A stretch of 64,000 nucleotides of DNA from NCBI RefSeq assembly GCF_025370935.1, contig NC_133494.1:13209784-13273783 (forward strand), given 5' to 3'. The translations under genes were made by a program, and so were the position numbers. Source of the DNA: Choristoneura fumiferana. Its lineage: Eukaryota; Arthropoda; Insecta; Lepidoptera; Tortricidae. The notes beneath the pieces were generated by a model, which saw only the letters and a list, made by a program, of their open reading frames with translations, did no database searches and had not been told where the DNA came from. Positions 42,200 to 53,188 of the stretch are shown one piece after another (within the stretch, counting starts at the first letter, position 1; each line of letters starts with the position of its first letter).

Positions 42200-45100
42200 C
42201 TGTAACAATGCATTATTTGAAAACACACACTGTATAGTTACTTGAGTCTAGTATAATCATCATAATTATGTGTCCTGTAGACTTGTTTACCTTTGAGCAC
42301 CGTTCCAGACATTGTCCCCAATACGCAAACTTGCTGCCGCTCATGACAAGATGACATGGATTAGAATGTGTACGACTATCCGTGTCGCAAACAGGCATTG
42401 GAGGCTGAGAGTTGCAACTGCTTGTATTCACTGTTGAAAGAGACAGGTGCTGACGTTGTATAACGGTACAAAATAAATCATATAACTTCTCATTTTGACT
42501 CTTATCAAACACTAGACTAGGTGGAATACAAATATTCCTTGTTCCCACTGCTCAACTGGTTCAATAGTTAAACAGTAAGGACAAATTTTCTACTTACTAT
42601 CGAACATTTTTATGCTCTATTATCCCTTTATAGGGCAAGAGCCAAAATCGGTCGCTCGTGCGACTATAAGACGTTGTCCATATGACCGTAATCCATAAGA
42701 CTCAAATTAATAGTATTCGCATACCTACTGTTATAATCTATTCAAAGACTTAAGAAAAAGATGAACGCGAAAAAAGTCTTGCTCTATAAAGGGTTATAGC
42801 CCTACTATTTTTCGCTCACTCATCAACTATGATCAGTAGATCGTCTACGTAATGGCTTAGTTCTTGTTCGCACAACGCCGACTCTTCCATGAATGAAGTA
42901 GGTAGACGTATAGATTCGCTTTAGAAACTATAACTTCATACGATCCACCTAAATGCGTTTTTGTGGTGGGGTTTAGATATCGAGAGTTCCTAAGTTCCTT
43001 ACCACAAACATGTTGCGGGCAGCTCGCCTGCAGCCGGGAGAGGCACACGTTGCGCGCGGGCAGGCACGCGTGGCGGCGTCCACACGCTGCGCCGGCGCAC
43101 AGCGAGCGGATCCCGAACTCGATCTCACCGTCAGTGGCGCCCGCACATCTGTAATAGGAGCGTAGGTTCAGGTAACTCGACTATGCTGAAATGGCTTCGT
43201 CATTCTGATCACGTCCGAAGTGAGACGTCAAGCTAGAATAATATAAAATAAATAAATAACGGTTTTTTTCCGTCTGCACGCCCCAGTCTCCTATAGGTAA
43301 AGCAACTAATTTTTTTTTTTAAAAACATTAACAACCAGTAGGTAAACAAAAGCAAAGACCAAGCGTCTTTGGCCCTCAAGGACACTCAACCTATGCTCTC
43401 GAAAGGGATGAACGGCGGAAAAAAGAGGAAGCCTTAGCCCAGCAATACGACACTTTAACGGGCTAAAAAAAAGGAACGGTAGTGTTACTTGGCGAGGCAA
43501 GCGTTGGGGTAGAGTCGTCCGGGCGAGGCCACGGGCAGGTGGTGCGGCGGGCAGTTGCAGGGCAGCCCCGTCAGCAGCGCCGCGCCCGCGCCGCCGCACG
43601 CGCGCCGCGCGCACACGCGCTCGCCCACCACGCACGCGCACGCGTTGCACTCCATGTAGTACTTCTCACCTGGACGAAGAGGCTTGTTTGAGGTTCAGTT
43701 ATCATACTACTGCTCAACAGCTCAACATTTAGATTGAACAGTATGGGGAAGATTGAAACTAAAAGATCTGTCTTAGGAACCATGCCATCGATTTTAGTGA
43801 CAAGAAAAACTAAATAAGTACATAGATTTAAAAAAACACATAAAACATAAGTTTAAGTACATAGATTTAGGTGATCCAGTTTGCATGTTTAATAAAAATT
43901 TGTACTCAGCAGGGCTACTACGAAATTCGAAAATCGAAATTCGTGTCGTTCAGTCCCGCTGACACTTACTTGTTCTATTTAATACGAGAGCGAGAGGGAC
44001 GGTACGATACGAACTTCGATTTTCGAATTTCGGAGTAGGCCCTCAGTTCGGGAATTGTCTAACGCTTTGACGCTAATGATTGTATTCACAGTCTCTTTCT
44101 ACCCCCGTCTTATACCGTGTGACAGAAAAAAGTGGTGAAAACGACAGGTGATTCCAAGTATGCGCTCCGTGAGGCGGGACTCTGCTATATCAGATGATAT
44201 GAGACAGCACGCAACGCCCGCCCGCGCCGTGCACCCGTTTACAGCAGACCTCCTAAGAGCACCTCTTACCATGAGTCATGACCTTGTCATGGAGGCGGCA
44301 GTTGTCAAGCGCGACGCAGGGCAGCGGCTGGCAGCGCGCCAGCCCGCGGCCGCTGCACTGGCACACCTTGAAGCAGGCCTGCGCCGGGCCCGCCATCGGC
44401 ACCCGCGCCCACGACCCCAGCGGGACCAGGTATGGGCTACCGTCCCCTGTGGAACAGTTAAATAAGGGTTCCTAGTTAACTAAAGAACCCTGAACACCGC
44501 TTTGACCTTGCTAGCCTATGCCGTGGTAACCCAGTGGCCTTTCAAACAGAGGGTTGTGGGTTCGATCCTGAGCTCACACTTTTGAGTTTTTCGGTATTTA
44601 TGTGTGAAATTGCATTTAAAATTTACTTTCAGCTCTACGGTGAAGGAAAACATCGTTAGGAAACCTGTATAAACGGACGAAGCAATTCAATGGTTTATGT
44701 GAAGTTCCCAACTCACACTGGGCCCACGTGGAAACTACTCTATAGGCCGGATGATAATGATAACTTAACCCTAACTAAAAGGAGCCTTGTATACTTAGGG
44801 GCTGTTTCGCCATCCATTGATTAGTGTTAACTGACGGTTAAATGTGATGCCGTCTCTATTTGTTTTGTTCGAATAGACGGAGACGGCATCACATTTAACC
44901 GTCAGTTCACACTAATCAATGGATGGTGAAACAGCCCCTTAGTGTATTAACTAAGAACACCAGTTTGGTTATGATTGGTTTTTTGGAGTATTTTTGTTTT
45001 TTTTTTATTTCAATTCCAAATTCGTTACTTTTACGGGTATCCCGTGAAACCATATCGAATTCGATATCCATATCGATTTTTCGTTTTTTTTTTTTTTTCG

Positions 45101-48100
45101 TTTTGGACTAGTTCCTTGTTTACAAATTTCTATGGTACCTATTAGTTGATTCGCTTGCAAAGAAAAACTGAGAGAGAAGGGAAATATATGTACCTATTAT
45201 ACAAGTAGGTACTAGAAACAAGTAGCAGGAATACAGTGGTACTAACAGCCATACTGCAAGTATAAAGAATTACGAAGACCCAAAAACGGTTTTTGATCCT
45301 TTGTGTTGCTCTAACTTCTTACCTAGCGGACACCCCTCAATGCAGGAGTATCGCGAGCATGCACCGCCTTGAAGACAGTTCCTGTTGACGACACAAACTT
45401 GTGTTGCGTTGCAGGGTGCGCCCGTGCACGGTGATGTCACTGCTTCTCGGGATGACAGCAATGGCGGCTCGGCACCTAAAAACCAAATGACCATAAAAAA
45501 AACTATTGATTCATTCGTTACTTTGCGGAGGTTCTAACAATGAAGTAAAACAACTACTTTGGTCACCCGCGACCTCGACTCACAAATCACACAAACCCAG
45601 CTATCACCACCACCACACTACACTACGTTTCGAACTCAACCAGGGTTCACCTTCAGAACAACACAACCGTTCCCCATGCTACCATGCAGATGTTAGACTG
45701 GAAACTTTTGAATCTCGACCCCTTCGCCTCGTATTGCCCTACGAAGAGTGAGTTAATGAAGTTTTTTTATTTGAAATCAGGTTTTCTAGCAATGGTTCTT
45801 AGACATGTTTCAACAAAATCGGTTCAGTTATTTTTGAGACATCGAACTTTGAAGTGACAAAGTCCCTCGACTTTTTCCAACGTTTTGTTGGTTAGGCTAT
45901 TCTTATGTGAACTGTACTCACTAGGCCCCATGTAGTCAGTGAGCGGCACGCAGGGCGCGGCCTTGTGCGGCGGCGCGAGGCGCGCGCAGAGCGCAGCCGC
46001 GGTCAGCTCGGGCGGCGCGCGCGACCACTCCACGCACGACGACACCAGCCGCGTGCAGTCCTCCTCGCACAGCTGGCTCACGTGCCCCTGCCGTGCCGAC
46101 CATAAGGGAAAGAAAGATCGACAATCAACTTAATGTTCGCTAGGATACCTTCCATTAATTAGATCAGTCACCTGCACCAATATAATATAATGACATAACA
46201 AAGCGTACATAAATATCTGATACGACTCTATTTCTAGAGCCGTTAGGACGTGTCAGATATTTTTGCACGCTCCGCTGTGGCAGATCTAATGCAGGTGGCT
46301 GTACTTCAGAGACTAGTATTCTGGAAGTATGTCTTCATATTCAGGCTCATGCATGAGATTGATCTTATTCCATGGATTTGTTACAGAACAATTCATGAAT
46401 TGCGAGCATATCTGGTAATTAAATCACCCCTTATGGCTTATAGGCTTGTAAAAACATATGCCATTATTTTTATCGGAATTTCAACGGAACAGAGATTTTC
46501 CCAAACCGGTGGTAGATTTTTTTTGACATTCATAAGTGCTTGTTATAGCCTAAATCGACTAAAGTTATTTTGACTTTGACTTTGAACTATAAATAAATAA
46601 TATCTAGCGGATTAAACCACTGTGGATTTTAACGTAAAATATTATAATAACATCGTATTGCGTGACAAAAAATACGACTCTTAATAAGAATGTTCTTACA
46701 GTGGGACAGAAAACAAGGGGTTAACGGGCGCAGGAAAGATAAACAAAATCGACCTCTGTTATTCCGCTAATATCTCTTCCAAAGAAATGATTATCAAAAT
46801 GGTTTGCTCACCTTTGCTGTGCAAGGTTTAACGTGTAGAGCGCAAGCTACACTCTTCCATATGTCAGTCGGACATTGAGACGAGTTCTTCAACGGCAGTC
46901 TCAGACCTGACACAGTAACATACCTAAAAGATAAATAGAGTTTCATTTTCATAATTCTAATATTATTGGCCTTTGCCCACAGCAGTGGAACACAAAACAG
47001 ACTAGTTTAAAAACAGTGTTCATAAAACCAGTATAATTGAATTTAAGTACTTAGTGTCAATTTGTTATAGTCATACCCGCTATCTTTCTGTTCAGCTACT
47101 GCCAAATGAGCATCAAGATCCGCTTGTGCAGTACACGATCTAAAAAGGCTTGTGGGCCTATTGTTTAGCTGACTGCAGTACGTTAGACCGGCACAGCCTA
47201 AGGAGCATGGCGCTTCCACTGCAAAACAAGAACTACATATCAATTCCAAATATTAGGCAAGAATATATTCTTAACTCTTGCATAAACAAAATATCATCGC
47301 AAGTTGTGCAAGTAAGTACCTTCTTCTATGCATTGCGTTAAGTCAGCCTCCTGTGGTTCACCCAAGCACTCCGCGTAGAACTTCTGCCAGTTATTCTGCC
47401 ATTCCATATTAAAAGTACTGAAACATAGTCTGCGGCAGTTTATTGTCGTTGCCTGTAACACCAGAAAAAAAAATGTAAAAGGAAATCAAACAGTTGGTAC
47501 CAATGGCCACCAGCAATATCAGAAAACTGTAAGCAACTTCAGTTCCTTAAAAGTTCCTGAACCATTGAGAAGGCGAAAGTAAAGTATATGTTTACACTCC
47601 TATACCTTATTGCAGCAGTGTAGTTTGGCCACATCGTGCGGTATGAGATCCTTGGTGTCAGGGGGCGCGTCTTTCCTCAAGAAGCATTGCCACAAGCCAT
47701 CGTGAATGGCCGGAGCCCCGCATTCCTGTGCCAGAGTTTCGGCGATTTCTTGCGAGTCTCCTGTGCGACGCAGCACTGATTCGCATTGAGTTCTGCACTC
47801 TTGGCTTGGAGATTCCTGACAGCATGGTAAATCTGAAAAAAGATTATTAACTAGTGTATCTAAATATTTTATTTCGCCAGTTTACAGATCATACTTACCC
47901 AGCTCGTTCCCTTTTCTTTCGAACTGAAAGCTCTCTTTAATATATGCCTCTACCTCCACTTACATGCTACAGTATCATTGTTGACAGTAGAATGACTTCA
48001 ATGTTGGTGAATCTCTAAGGCGAAACTGCACTGCGGCCAACATTGCACAAGATAAATACCTACTTACCTACAAACTAATCTACGACGTTACATTGAATGA

Positions 48101-50298
48101 ATCAAGTTGCTAGCTAGCGTTGATACTCCCACGCATACCTCCACGTCTGGCCTAGATGTTCCACTTCTAAGCACAGACCTCCTCTCAGTCTGGGAGTTCT
48201 TGGACAGTATTTTCCACGCAGGCCCATGCCGATTAGGAAGTTCATCAGTCATTACACACTATTGTATGAAGTCCTCACGAAGTTTTAATTTTGCACGTAA
48301 ATTCTGAAAAACTCGAAGGTGCAAGTCCAGGTTTGAGATACGCCCTCTTCATGACAAACCACTAAATAGGGCAAACCACTTGACTATCTATACCATGTCT
48401 TTTTTTGCAACTGCACAGCCAAAGACTATTCGCTCTAAATAAAGAATATACTCGTCCTCACATTTAGAAGTGTCATCATGAACTGTGGACGCCGTGAGTT
48501 CGTGCAGGCAACGCAGCAGCGGCGGCGACTGCTCGCAAGCTTCGGCGGCGCGCTCGCGGGCACCCAGCTCCATGTGGGCGGTGCCCACTCGCCACAGCAC
48601 GCGCTGGCACGCCTCGTGGCAGCTCAGGGACTGCGTCTGTGCTGGAGGTACATGTGTGGTGAAAATTGTGGGAGTATATTTGGCAAACTAGTGGTGGTAG
48701 CCACAAGGTAAGAATAGTGTTGTATGTGAAATAGGTAGGTAGGTACTGTACGAGCCGACCACGGGTTTCATGCATGACAAGCATATTAAGAAGGGTTTTA
48801 TTTGGGGGGTTGGTACGGTTACGAAAGTGAGACAAATAAATCGCAAAAACGCTGAAATTAGACAAAGTAGTAAATTCCTGTAGTAAATGTATAATGAATA
48901 ATTTAGATGAATTTAGGTTTTTTTTAACCTTCAAATAGGTATCCTTTGTTTTCATAAAAGTCAGCTCAGAATTGATTTCACCGTGATTTCACCTCTTTTA
49001 ATAACATTTACTGAGAGGAAAATGACGAAAAAGACGTCATTAAGCCCTGAATACACCTGAGCAACCCCTACTCACTGCAGCAGTGTTGGGCCTCCTGCTG
49101 CCGCTGCACGCAGCTGAAGAAGGCGATCTCGTCGGAGCGGCGACAGGCGGCGGCGAGCGCGCCCGCGCCGGCCGCCGTCGCGCACGCCTGCCGGCACGGC
49201 GCCGCGTGCCCCAGCGCGCAGCACGCGCGGCCCCACCAACCGGAACCGGACACCACCTCTGTAGAAGCACAGATTAAGCACACAGTGTACCGGACACAGC
49301 TTCGGTCCGATGTGAAGTGCTGCAGTTTTCAACTTTGACTGTACAGTCGTAGCGAGCGAGTTGCTCAAATATTTACGAGCAGCATTACATTTCAATAAGT
49401 TCATTACTAGATATCGTTAATAGGGTGACAGCACTAATCATAGACATGTTAAGCACACTAGTACCCAGAATGGACAGCAAGGATTCAATTCCTTATAGCT
49501 CGATCACCATTCACAAACTTAACTAGTTATGATCATCAGTGATTTTAACAAAAATAGAACCGACTACAAACACTTGAAAATAATTTTCTACTAGCTTTAA
49601 GTTAAGTCGGTGCAGAGCACGAGCCAGAAGGAATGGATTTTCTAGTTTTTTGTAGTCGGTTCTATTTTGCTAAAATGTTTTTTTTTGGTGTTTTACATTT
49701 CCTCAAATCCTTTTTAGAACACTTCATAACTCATTACAATTATAACATTAAAACTCACCTTGAATCGTGTGATTCATGCATATCCAAAACTCTATCTGCA
49801 AAGAAATTTAATTGATAGATCAATCAATAAATTACCGAGCCTTCCGTTTCAAATGCCTCCTTTGTGCCGTTCGCATTATTTCATTGTAACTGGATACCGC
49901 GGTAATGCTAAACCATCCCCAATTACAATACAATACCAGTGGGCGGTTTATTGATGAATAAGATCTTATATCCCGATGGAATAGAAAAAGGCTCTTCATA
50001 AAGTGAACGAGCGGTATCGCCTTACTATACACGTGATGGCATACACCGAGATAAAATTAATGGTGATTAAGTTCACAAAACGCCTTGATATTATCGGGGG
50101 CTTAGATAAGAAATTATTGCTGTCCTAATCGTTAGAAAAGTTACAGCTACCGGTCTATGGTCATTAATTTGATAAAAACATGAATAACTTAGTAAGATAC
50201 GATCATCTACTCACGATGTGTGGTGCACAGAACTTGTAAATGTTTTGGATTCTCTCCTCCCGCATTGAAGAGTTCGACGCTATCTCCACGAGAGACAT
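41564..50298 (-). CDS. RECK: RECK (reversion-inducing cysteine-rich protein with Kazal motifs), N-terminal exon missing
   Basis: Fifteen exons join in phase: 50298-50215, 49795-49759, 49258-49076, 48641-48462, 47832-47606, 47452-47320, 47218-47077, 46923-46812, 46087-45922, 45475-45323, 44446-44270, 43669-43489, 43148-43003, 42547-42291, 42199-41564 (937 residues; human RECK 971). N-terminal cysteine-knot repeats show paired Cys (A-C-C-A-L, H-C-C-T, P-C-C-Q, H-C-C-N), each followed by C-x3-C. Next come L-F-R-S-C-T-A-Q, C-N-A-T-Q-V-C-V-V-N, three Kazal-type segments, and G-A-C-C-P-K-C-G-G-A-L-R-I-L-Y. The C-terminus is a hydrophobic GPI-anchor signal (V-S-I-V-A-V-T-L-S-F-V). RECK is a cell-surface inhibitor of matrix metalloproteases; in vertebrates it also presents Wnt7. 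The signal peptide and roughly the first 35-45 residues are not in the exons found, so the 5' end lies beyond 50.3 kb. Confidence 0.95.
42291..42547 (-). CDS. RECK: RECK exon 14: second Kazal segment
   Basis: Encodes N-I-C-I-P-P-S-L-V-F-D and, after a helical stretch, P-V-C-D-T-D-S-R-T-H-S-N-P-C with a closing W-G-Q-C. The long form is chosen because its 5' phase (two bases) matches the previous exon and the frame is open throughout. A shorter acceptor (CTTTCAACAG near 42435) is possible. Confidence 0.8.
42620..42796. repeat. MITE with CCCTTTATAGGGCAAGA ends
   Basis: TATCCCTTTATAGGGCAAGA at the left pairs with TCTTGCTCTATAAAGGGTTA at the right. In a RECK intron. The interior is unrelated on the two sides except near the ends. 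Confidence 0.65.
43489..43669 (-). CDS. RECK: RECK exon 12: first Kazal segment, cysteine lost
   Basis: The exon ends L-P-C-N-C-P-P-H-H-L-P-V-A-S-P-G-R-L-Y-P-N-A-C-L-A-K. Vertebrate RECK has P-V-C-G at the position of P-V-A-S here. The bases on the minus strand are GTG GCC TCG, so this is a clear Cys-to-Ala/Gly-to-Ser change, not a misread frame. The rest of the Kazal frame (Y-P-N-A-C) is kept. The exon is strikingly GC-rich. Confidence 0.85.
43912..44147. repeat. Two abutting MITEs in a RECK intron
   Basis: 43912-44040 is a GGGCTACTACGAAATTCG-family element with both ends (the right end reads TTCGGAGTAGGCCC). Its right end runs straight into a second element, 44041-44147, whose CCTCAG...AATTGTCTAAC and CACACGGTATAAGACG-type (reversed) blocks match the intact copy at 63831-63966. 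The second element is truncated. Confidence 0.7.
44511..44760 (+). repeat. tRNA-derived SINE, longest copy
   Basis: The head has an A-box-like GGTAACCCAGTGG and a B-box GGGTTCGATCC, followed by the family body (GGTGAAGGAAAACATCGTTA, GGAAACCTG, GTGAAGTTCCCAACTC) and a short A/T-rich end. Part of the family listed at 10120, 15225, 18795 and 48115. Confidence 0.75.
44798..44938. repeat. Tourist-like hairpin MITE, copy 3 (TTA duplication)
   Basis: Near-perfect 141-base hairpin, GGGGCTGTTTCGCCATCCAT to its complement at the right end, flanked by TTA on both sides (44795-44797, 44939-44941). Its arms are closest to the copy at 11440-11585. The loop reads in the opposite direction relative to that copy. 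Confidence 0.85.
44965..45068 (+). repeat. Repeat shared with 8500-8600
   Basis: TATGATTGGTTTTTTGGAGT...GTTACTTTTACGGGTATCCC and GTGAAACCATATCGA occur here on the plus strand and at 8505-8590 on the minus strand. It begins within about 30 bases of the hairpin MITE that ends at 44938. Confidence 0.7.
45505..45745 (-). repeat. Unidentified repeat with CCCTGGTTGAGTTCGAAACG
   Basis: On the minus strand CATGGTAGCATGGGGAACGG, TTCTGAAGGTGAACCCTGGT and TTCGAAACGTAGTGTAGT look like the 3' part of a retroelement that recurs in moth genomes. No intact frame. It separates two RECK exons. Confidence 0.4.
46165..46304. repeat. TA-flanked palindromic MITE, CACCTGCATTAAT subfamily, copy 2
   Basis: CACCTGCACCAATATAATAT at the left, paired inner arms ATATCTGATACGACTC / TGTCAGATATTTTTGCACGC, and the right end CTAATGCAGGTGGCTGTA. 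Sister of 12690-12818. Confidence 0.7.
46511..46590 (+). repeat. Repeat tail TAGCCTAAATCGACTAAAG
   Basis: CATAAGTGCTTGTTATAGCC...TTTTGACTTTGACTTTGA here is the complement of 54758-54812 (CAAAGTCAAAGTCAAAATAT...GGCTATAACAAGCACTA). It is a common non-LTR ending in moths. Confidence 0.65.
48115..48340 (-). repeat. SINE fragment in a RECK intron
   Basis: AAGCACAGACCTCCTCTCAG, CACGCAGGCCCATGC and GGAAGTTCATCAGTCATTAC match the CCTCCTCTCA family body in the same order as 10120-10310, with more divergence. Confidence 0.6.
49551..49669. repeat. Element with 20-base perfect inverted ends (ACCGACTACAAA)
   Basis: AAAATAGAACCGACTACAAA and its exact complement bound a 79-base centre containing AATAATTTTCTACTAG and GTCGGTGC. 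Related single ends and centres occur at 59670-59760 and 60070-60115. This belongs to the repeat group with GTCGGTT ends. Confidence 0.7.
49759..49795 (-). CDS. RECK: RECK 37-base micro-exon
   Basis: Encodes I-E-F-W-I-C-M-N-H-T-I-Q plus one base. It bridges the phase-0 end of exon 50298-50215 and the phase-1 start of exon 49258-49076 exactly. It matches the vertebrate V-E-I-W-N-C-M-N segment. Acceptor TTTGCAG, donor GTGAGT. Confidence 0.9.
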
Positions 50299-52289
50299 CT
50301 GAAACCAAGAATGATTAATTTAAGTGTTTTTTTTTCTTAATATAACGGTGACGATACCGACGAAACTAAAACAGACTAACCTGAGAAAAATGAAAACTAT
50401 TGAGGTTATACTCAAACATAATTATTAAAAATATATGGTAGGCACAAGTAGGTTACTTTCGTTATATTTCTTAGGGGATTTATGTCAACGAATTGCGAGT
50501 AAAAATTGGAAATTAGCTAATTTTGACAATAACGCAGAATTATCCAACACTATTTACTTAGTTACGAGCATTGTTATTTTAGAATACTTAAGTTTAACTC
50601 AACTACTAAATTGTAATGTTCCCCAAACCAGGAAACATCACTAGCCTGATAACTAAGTTTATTAGCTTTCTCAACATTATCTTCTAAAATTTGTGTCAAT
50701 GTACTAATAAAAATAATTAGATCATGCATAAGTTCACTCAAACCACAGGATATTTAGAAACATGAATCGTAAACTTATTTGGTTTTATGTATTTATATGC
50801 TACATGACATGATATCAAACGAGTGAAAAGCACATTACTTGTTTTAAATTAAAAAACAAATGCGGACGACGGTGCTTTTATTACATTAGCATTAGTGTTG
50901 AAATTTGAAGGAAATAAATCTATTTAAATCAAGTGAGAACTAGACGGAGTAATAAAGCTGCGCTTGCGCCACTGCATGGTTTTAAGTGATGGTAAACTAT
51001 CGATACATTCAATGGAGATAACCAATACGTCTTTTTAATCAACGCCGGCTCTGGGACAGATCAAGAGGAGGCTCTAAGCGCCAGATGGCAAAGCGCGTAA
51101 CTTTCCAGTTTCCAGTACAAAAAAAACACTTCTCATGCTCGTAAAGTTCCTGTTTATACTGTATCTAGGCGACATAAAATGACTTTTTATGCTCTAGTGC
51201 ATAAAATAAAATCTTCGTCTAAGACCAACTTAAGACCAACACCAGGTGTCAACAGCCACAAACAAAAAAGTTTCTGTATACTTTTAAAATATTTTTTAAT
51301 TTATATAAAACTAAAAATCATTCAAATCAATCATAATAAATCAGTAAAATTAAAAAAAATGTAATTAATATAATAATGCATAAAAAATAGAAGGTACATA
51401 GAAAGTGAATCATTGCTTCCACTGTTGTTATTTCATTTCCTCGCCATCGAAGTGAAAAGCAGTGTAAAACTCGAGCATTAAACCCATTTTCCCCTCGACG
51501 TGTCTTTCCACCCTCGCCGTAACGGCTCGGGTCGCTATATGAACGCCTCGGCTAAAACGGCTCGTTTTATGCTCTCGTAGTACAATCTACTATTTCATGG
51601 CGCCTTTTGAGAAGTGCTGAAGCGGTGTAGACAATTTTGCTCTACCTTAATTAAAGGCTGGAGCCGGCGCTATTTTTGATCCATACTATCAAAGTCCAAT
51701 CTTAGGTAACTGTAAAGTCAAATATTTAGTAGCTGTGTCGTTATGAGTAAATAAATATAAGAAATTAGGTACTATTGTCTAGTAACGAACAAAAATAATG
51801 GATCACTTTTCATTACCTATGATATCTTTAAACGAGCTTCTTGTATTAGAGTCTTTCGGGGGCGACAATTTGGTTTGGTCTTATCCCTGAGAAAACATGT
51901 GCTTTCGAGTTTTAACCTGAATGAAGGACAAACAGAAGCTCAAAAAATTAGAATTAGGTAGATACTTATATTAAGTTTAGTTAATTTTATGTTATAATAC
52001 TATCATTAATTTACGTTTCCTTATTACAGATAGAGTAGACGTTGATTTTCGATTATCTAATCGCATTAGTTTATTACCAAAATAACGATAGAATATTATC
52101 GACTGTCTGCCGGTAAACACGCACTGAGTGGCAGCACTATTATAAACAAACACATGTTGCCGGGCTGTTATGGCTCTTCATTAGTTTAAGGAATTAATTG
52201 ACATCGCCGGCGCTACATTAACGATCGCCTCCCTTTTAAAATATCGCGTTACCGACGCTGTATTGCTTTGTTTTATTTTGTCACTAACT

Positions 52290-52482
52290 TTTGCTCGTGA
52301 CTCCGTCCACGAAGAATTTGTTGGTCGCTATCCCATCCCATTTCCGGGATAAAAATATATTCCCTCCAAGGGTCTCCAATTATTTCCAACCTTATATTAA
52401 CTTAAATCGGTTTATGTGTGAAGAGGTAACAGAGAGAGGACAGACAGACAGTTACTTTCGCATTTTAATGTTTCATATGTTT
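52290..52482 (+). repeat. LINE-type 3' piece
   Basis: GTGACTCCGTCCACGAAGAA, CATTTCCGGGATAAAAATAT and a CAGACAGACAG run before TACTTTCGCATTTTAATGTTT are stock phrases of lepidopteran non-LTR 3' ends. It abuts the SINE that starts at 52485. Confidence 0.55.
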
Positions 52483-52484
52483 TT

Positions 52485-52745
52485 GACGACCGGATGGCTA
52501 AGTGGTTAGAGAACCTGACTACGAAGCTTGAGGTCCTGGGTTCGAATCCCGGCCGGGGCGGATATTTGTGTGAATAACACGAATGTTTGTTCTCGGGTCT
52601 TGGATGTTTAATATGTATATAAGTATGTATTTATCTATATAAGTTTGTTTATCCGTAGTACAAGCTTTGCTTAGTTTGGGACTAGGTCAATTGGTGTCAA
52701 GTGTCCCATAATATTTATTATTTATTATTATTATTATTATTTATG
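52485..52745 (+). repeat. Full-length-looking tRNA-derived SINE with (TTA)n tail
   Basis: The head GACGACCGGATGGCTAAGTGG-type A-box and GGGTTCGAATCCCGGC B-box are well preserved. The body includes TTTGGGACTAGGTCAATTGG and the element ends in (TTA)n. Its tail sequence is the one duplicated at 6627-6755. It could be scored as a tRNA by a loose search, but the acceptor stem does not pair. Confidence 0.8.
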
Positions 52746-52795
52746 TACAATAACAATATAATACTTTACATCCTTACTATTGTATTGTTTCCGGA

Positions 52796-52830
52796 AGTGT
52801 GTGTAAGGATGTGTGTGTGTGTGTGTGCGT
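52796..52830. repeat. (GT)n microsatellite
   Basis: A GTGTGTGTGTGTGTGTGTG run following GGAAGTGTGTGTAAGGATGT. Simple repeat. Confidence 0.8.
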
Positions 52831-53188
52831 GATTATTTTACCTAATTATGGTAATTCATTAAGCAATTGCCAACGAAATTTTACGTAAGGGTCTATGCAT
52901 GCCGTATTTTTTGGGCGCCAACGACGCCAATTCCGTGTATGCGCATTTATAGCGCCGAAGTCTCAAAAAACTGAATTAAAATTAGCCGTCTCGTCTACAT
53001 CTAAATCCTGAGGAACTTAAGTGCATCAAACTACATAGGCAGCTTATAATATTGTCTTTGTATGTTGGTTCACAGGATATACGGTTAGGTACATTATACA
53101 TGTCTAATTTAAAGAAGTAGTTATAAACATTAATCCGACTACGCCCTAACCTAGGCCCTGCGAGGGGTTTACTAATGTTTCGGCGAAT

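Noticed and set aside
46250..46573. Plus-strand open frame of 107 codons
   Set aside because: It begins inside a MITE (46165-46304) and ends in a non-LTR tail (46511-46590), antisense in a RECK intron.
52485..52560. Possible tRNA gene on the plus strand
   Set aside because: Same reasoning: good internal promoter boxes but continuous with a SINE body and a (TTA)n tail.
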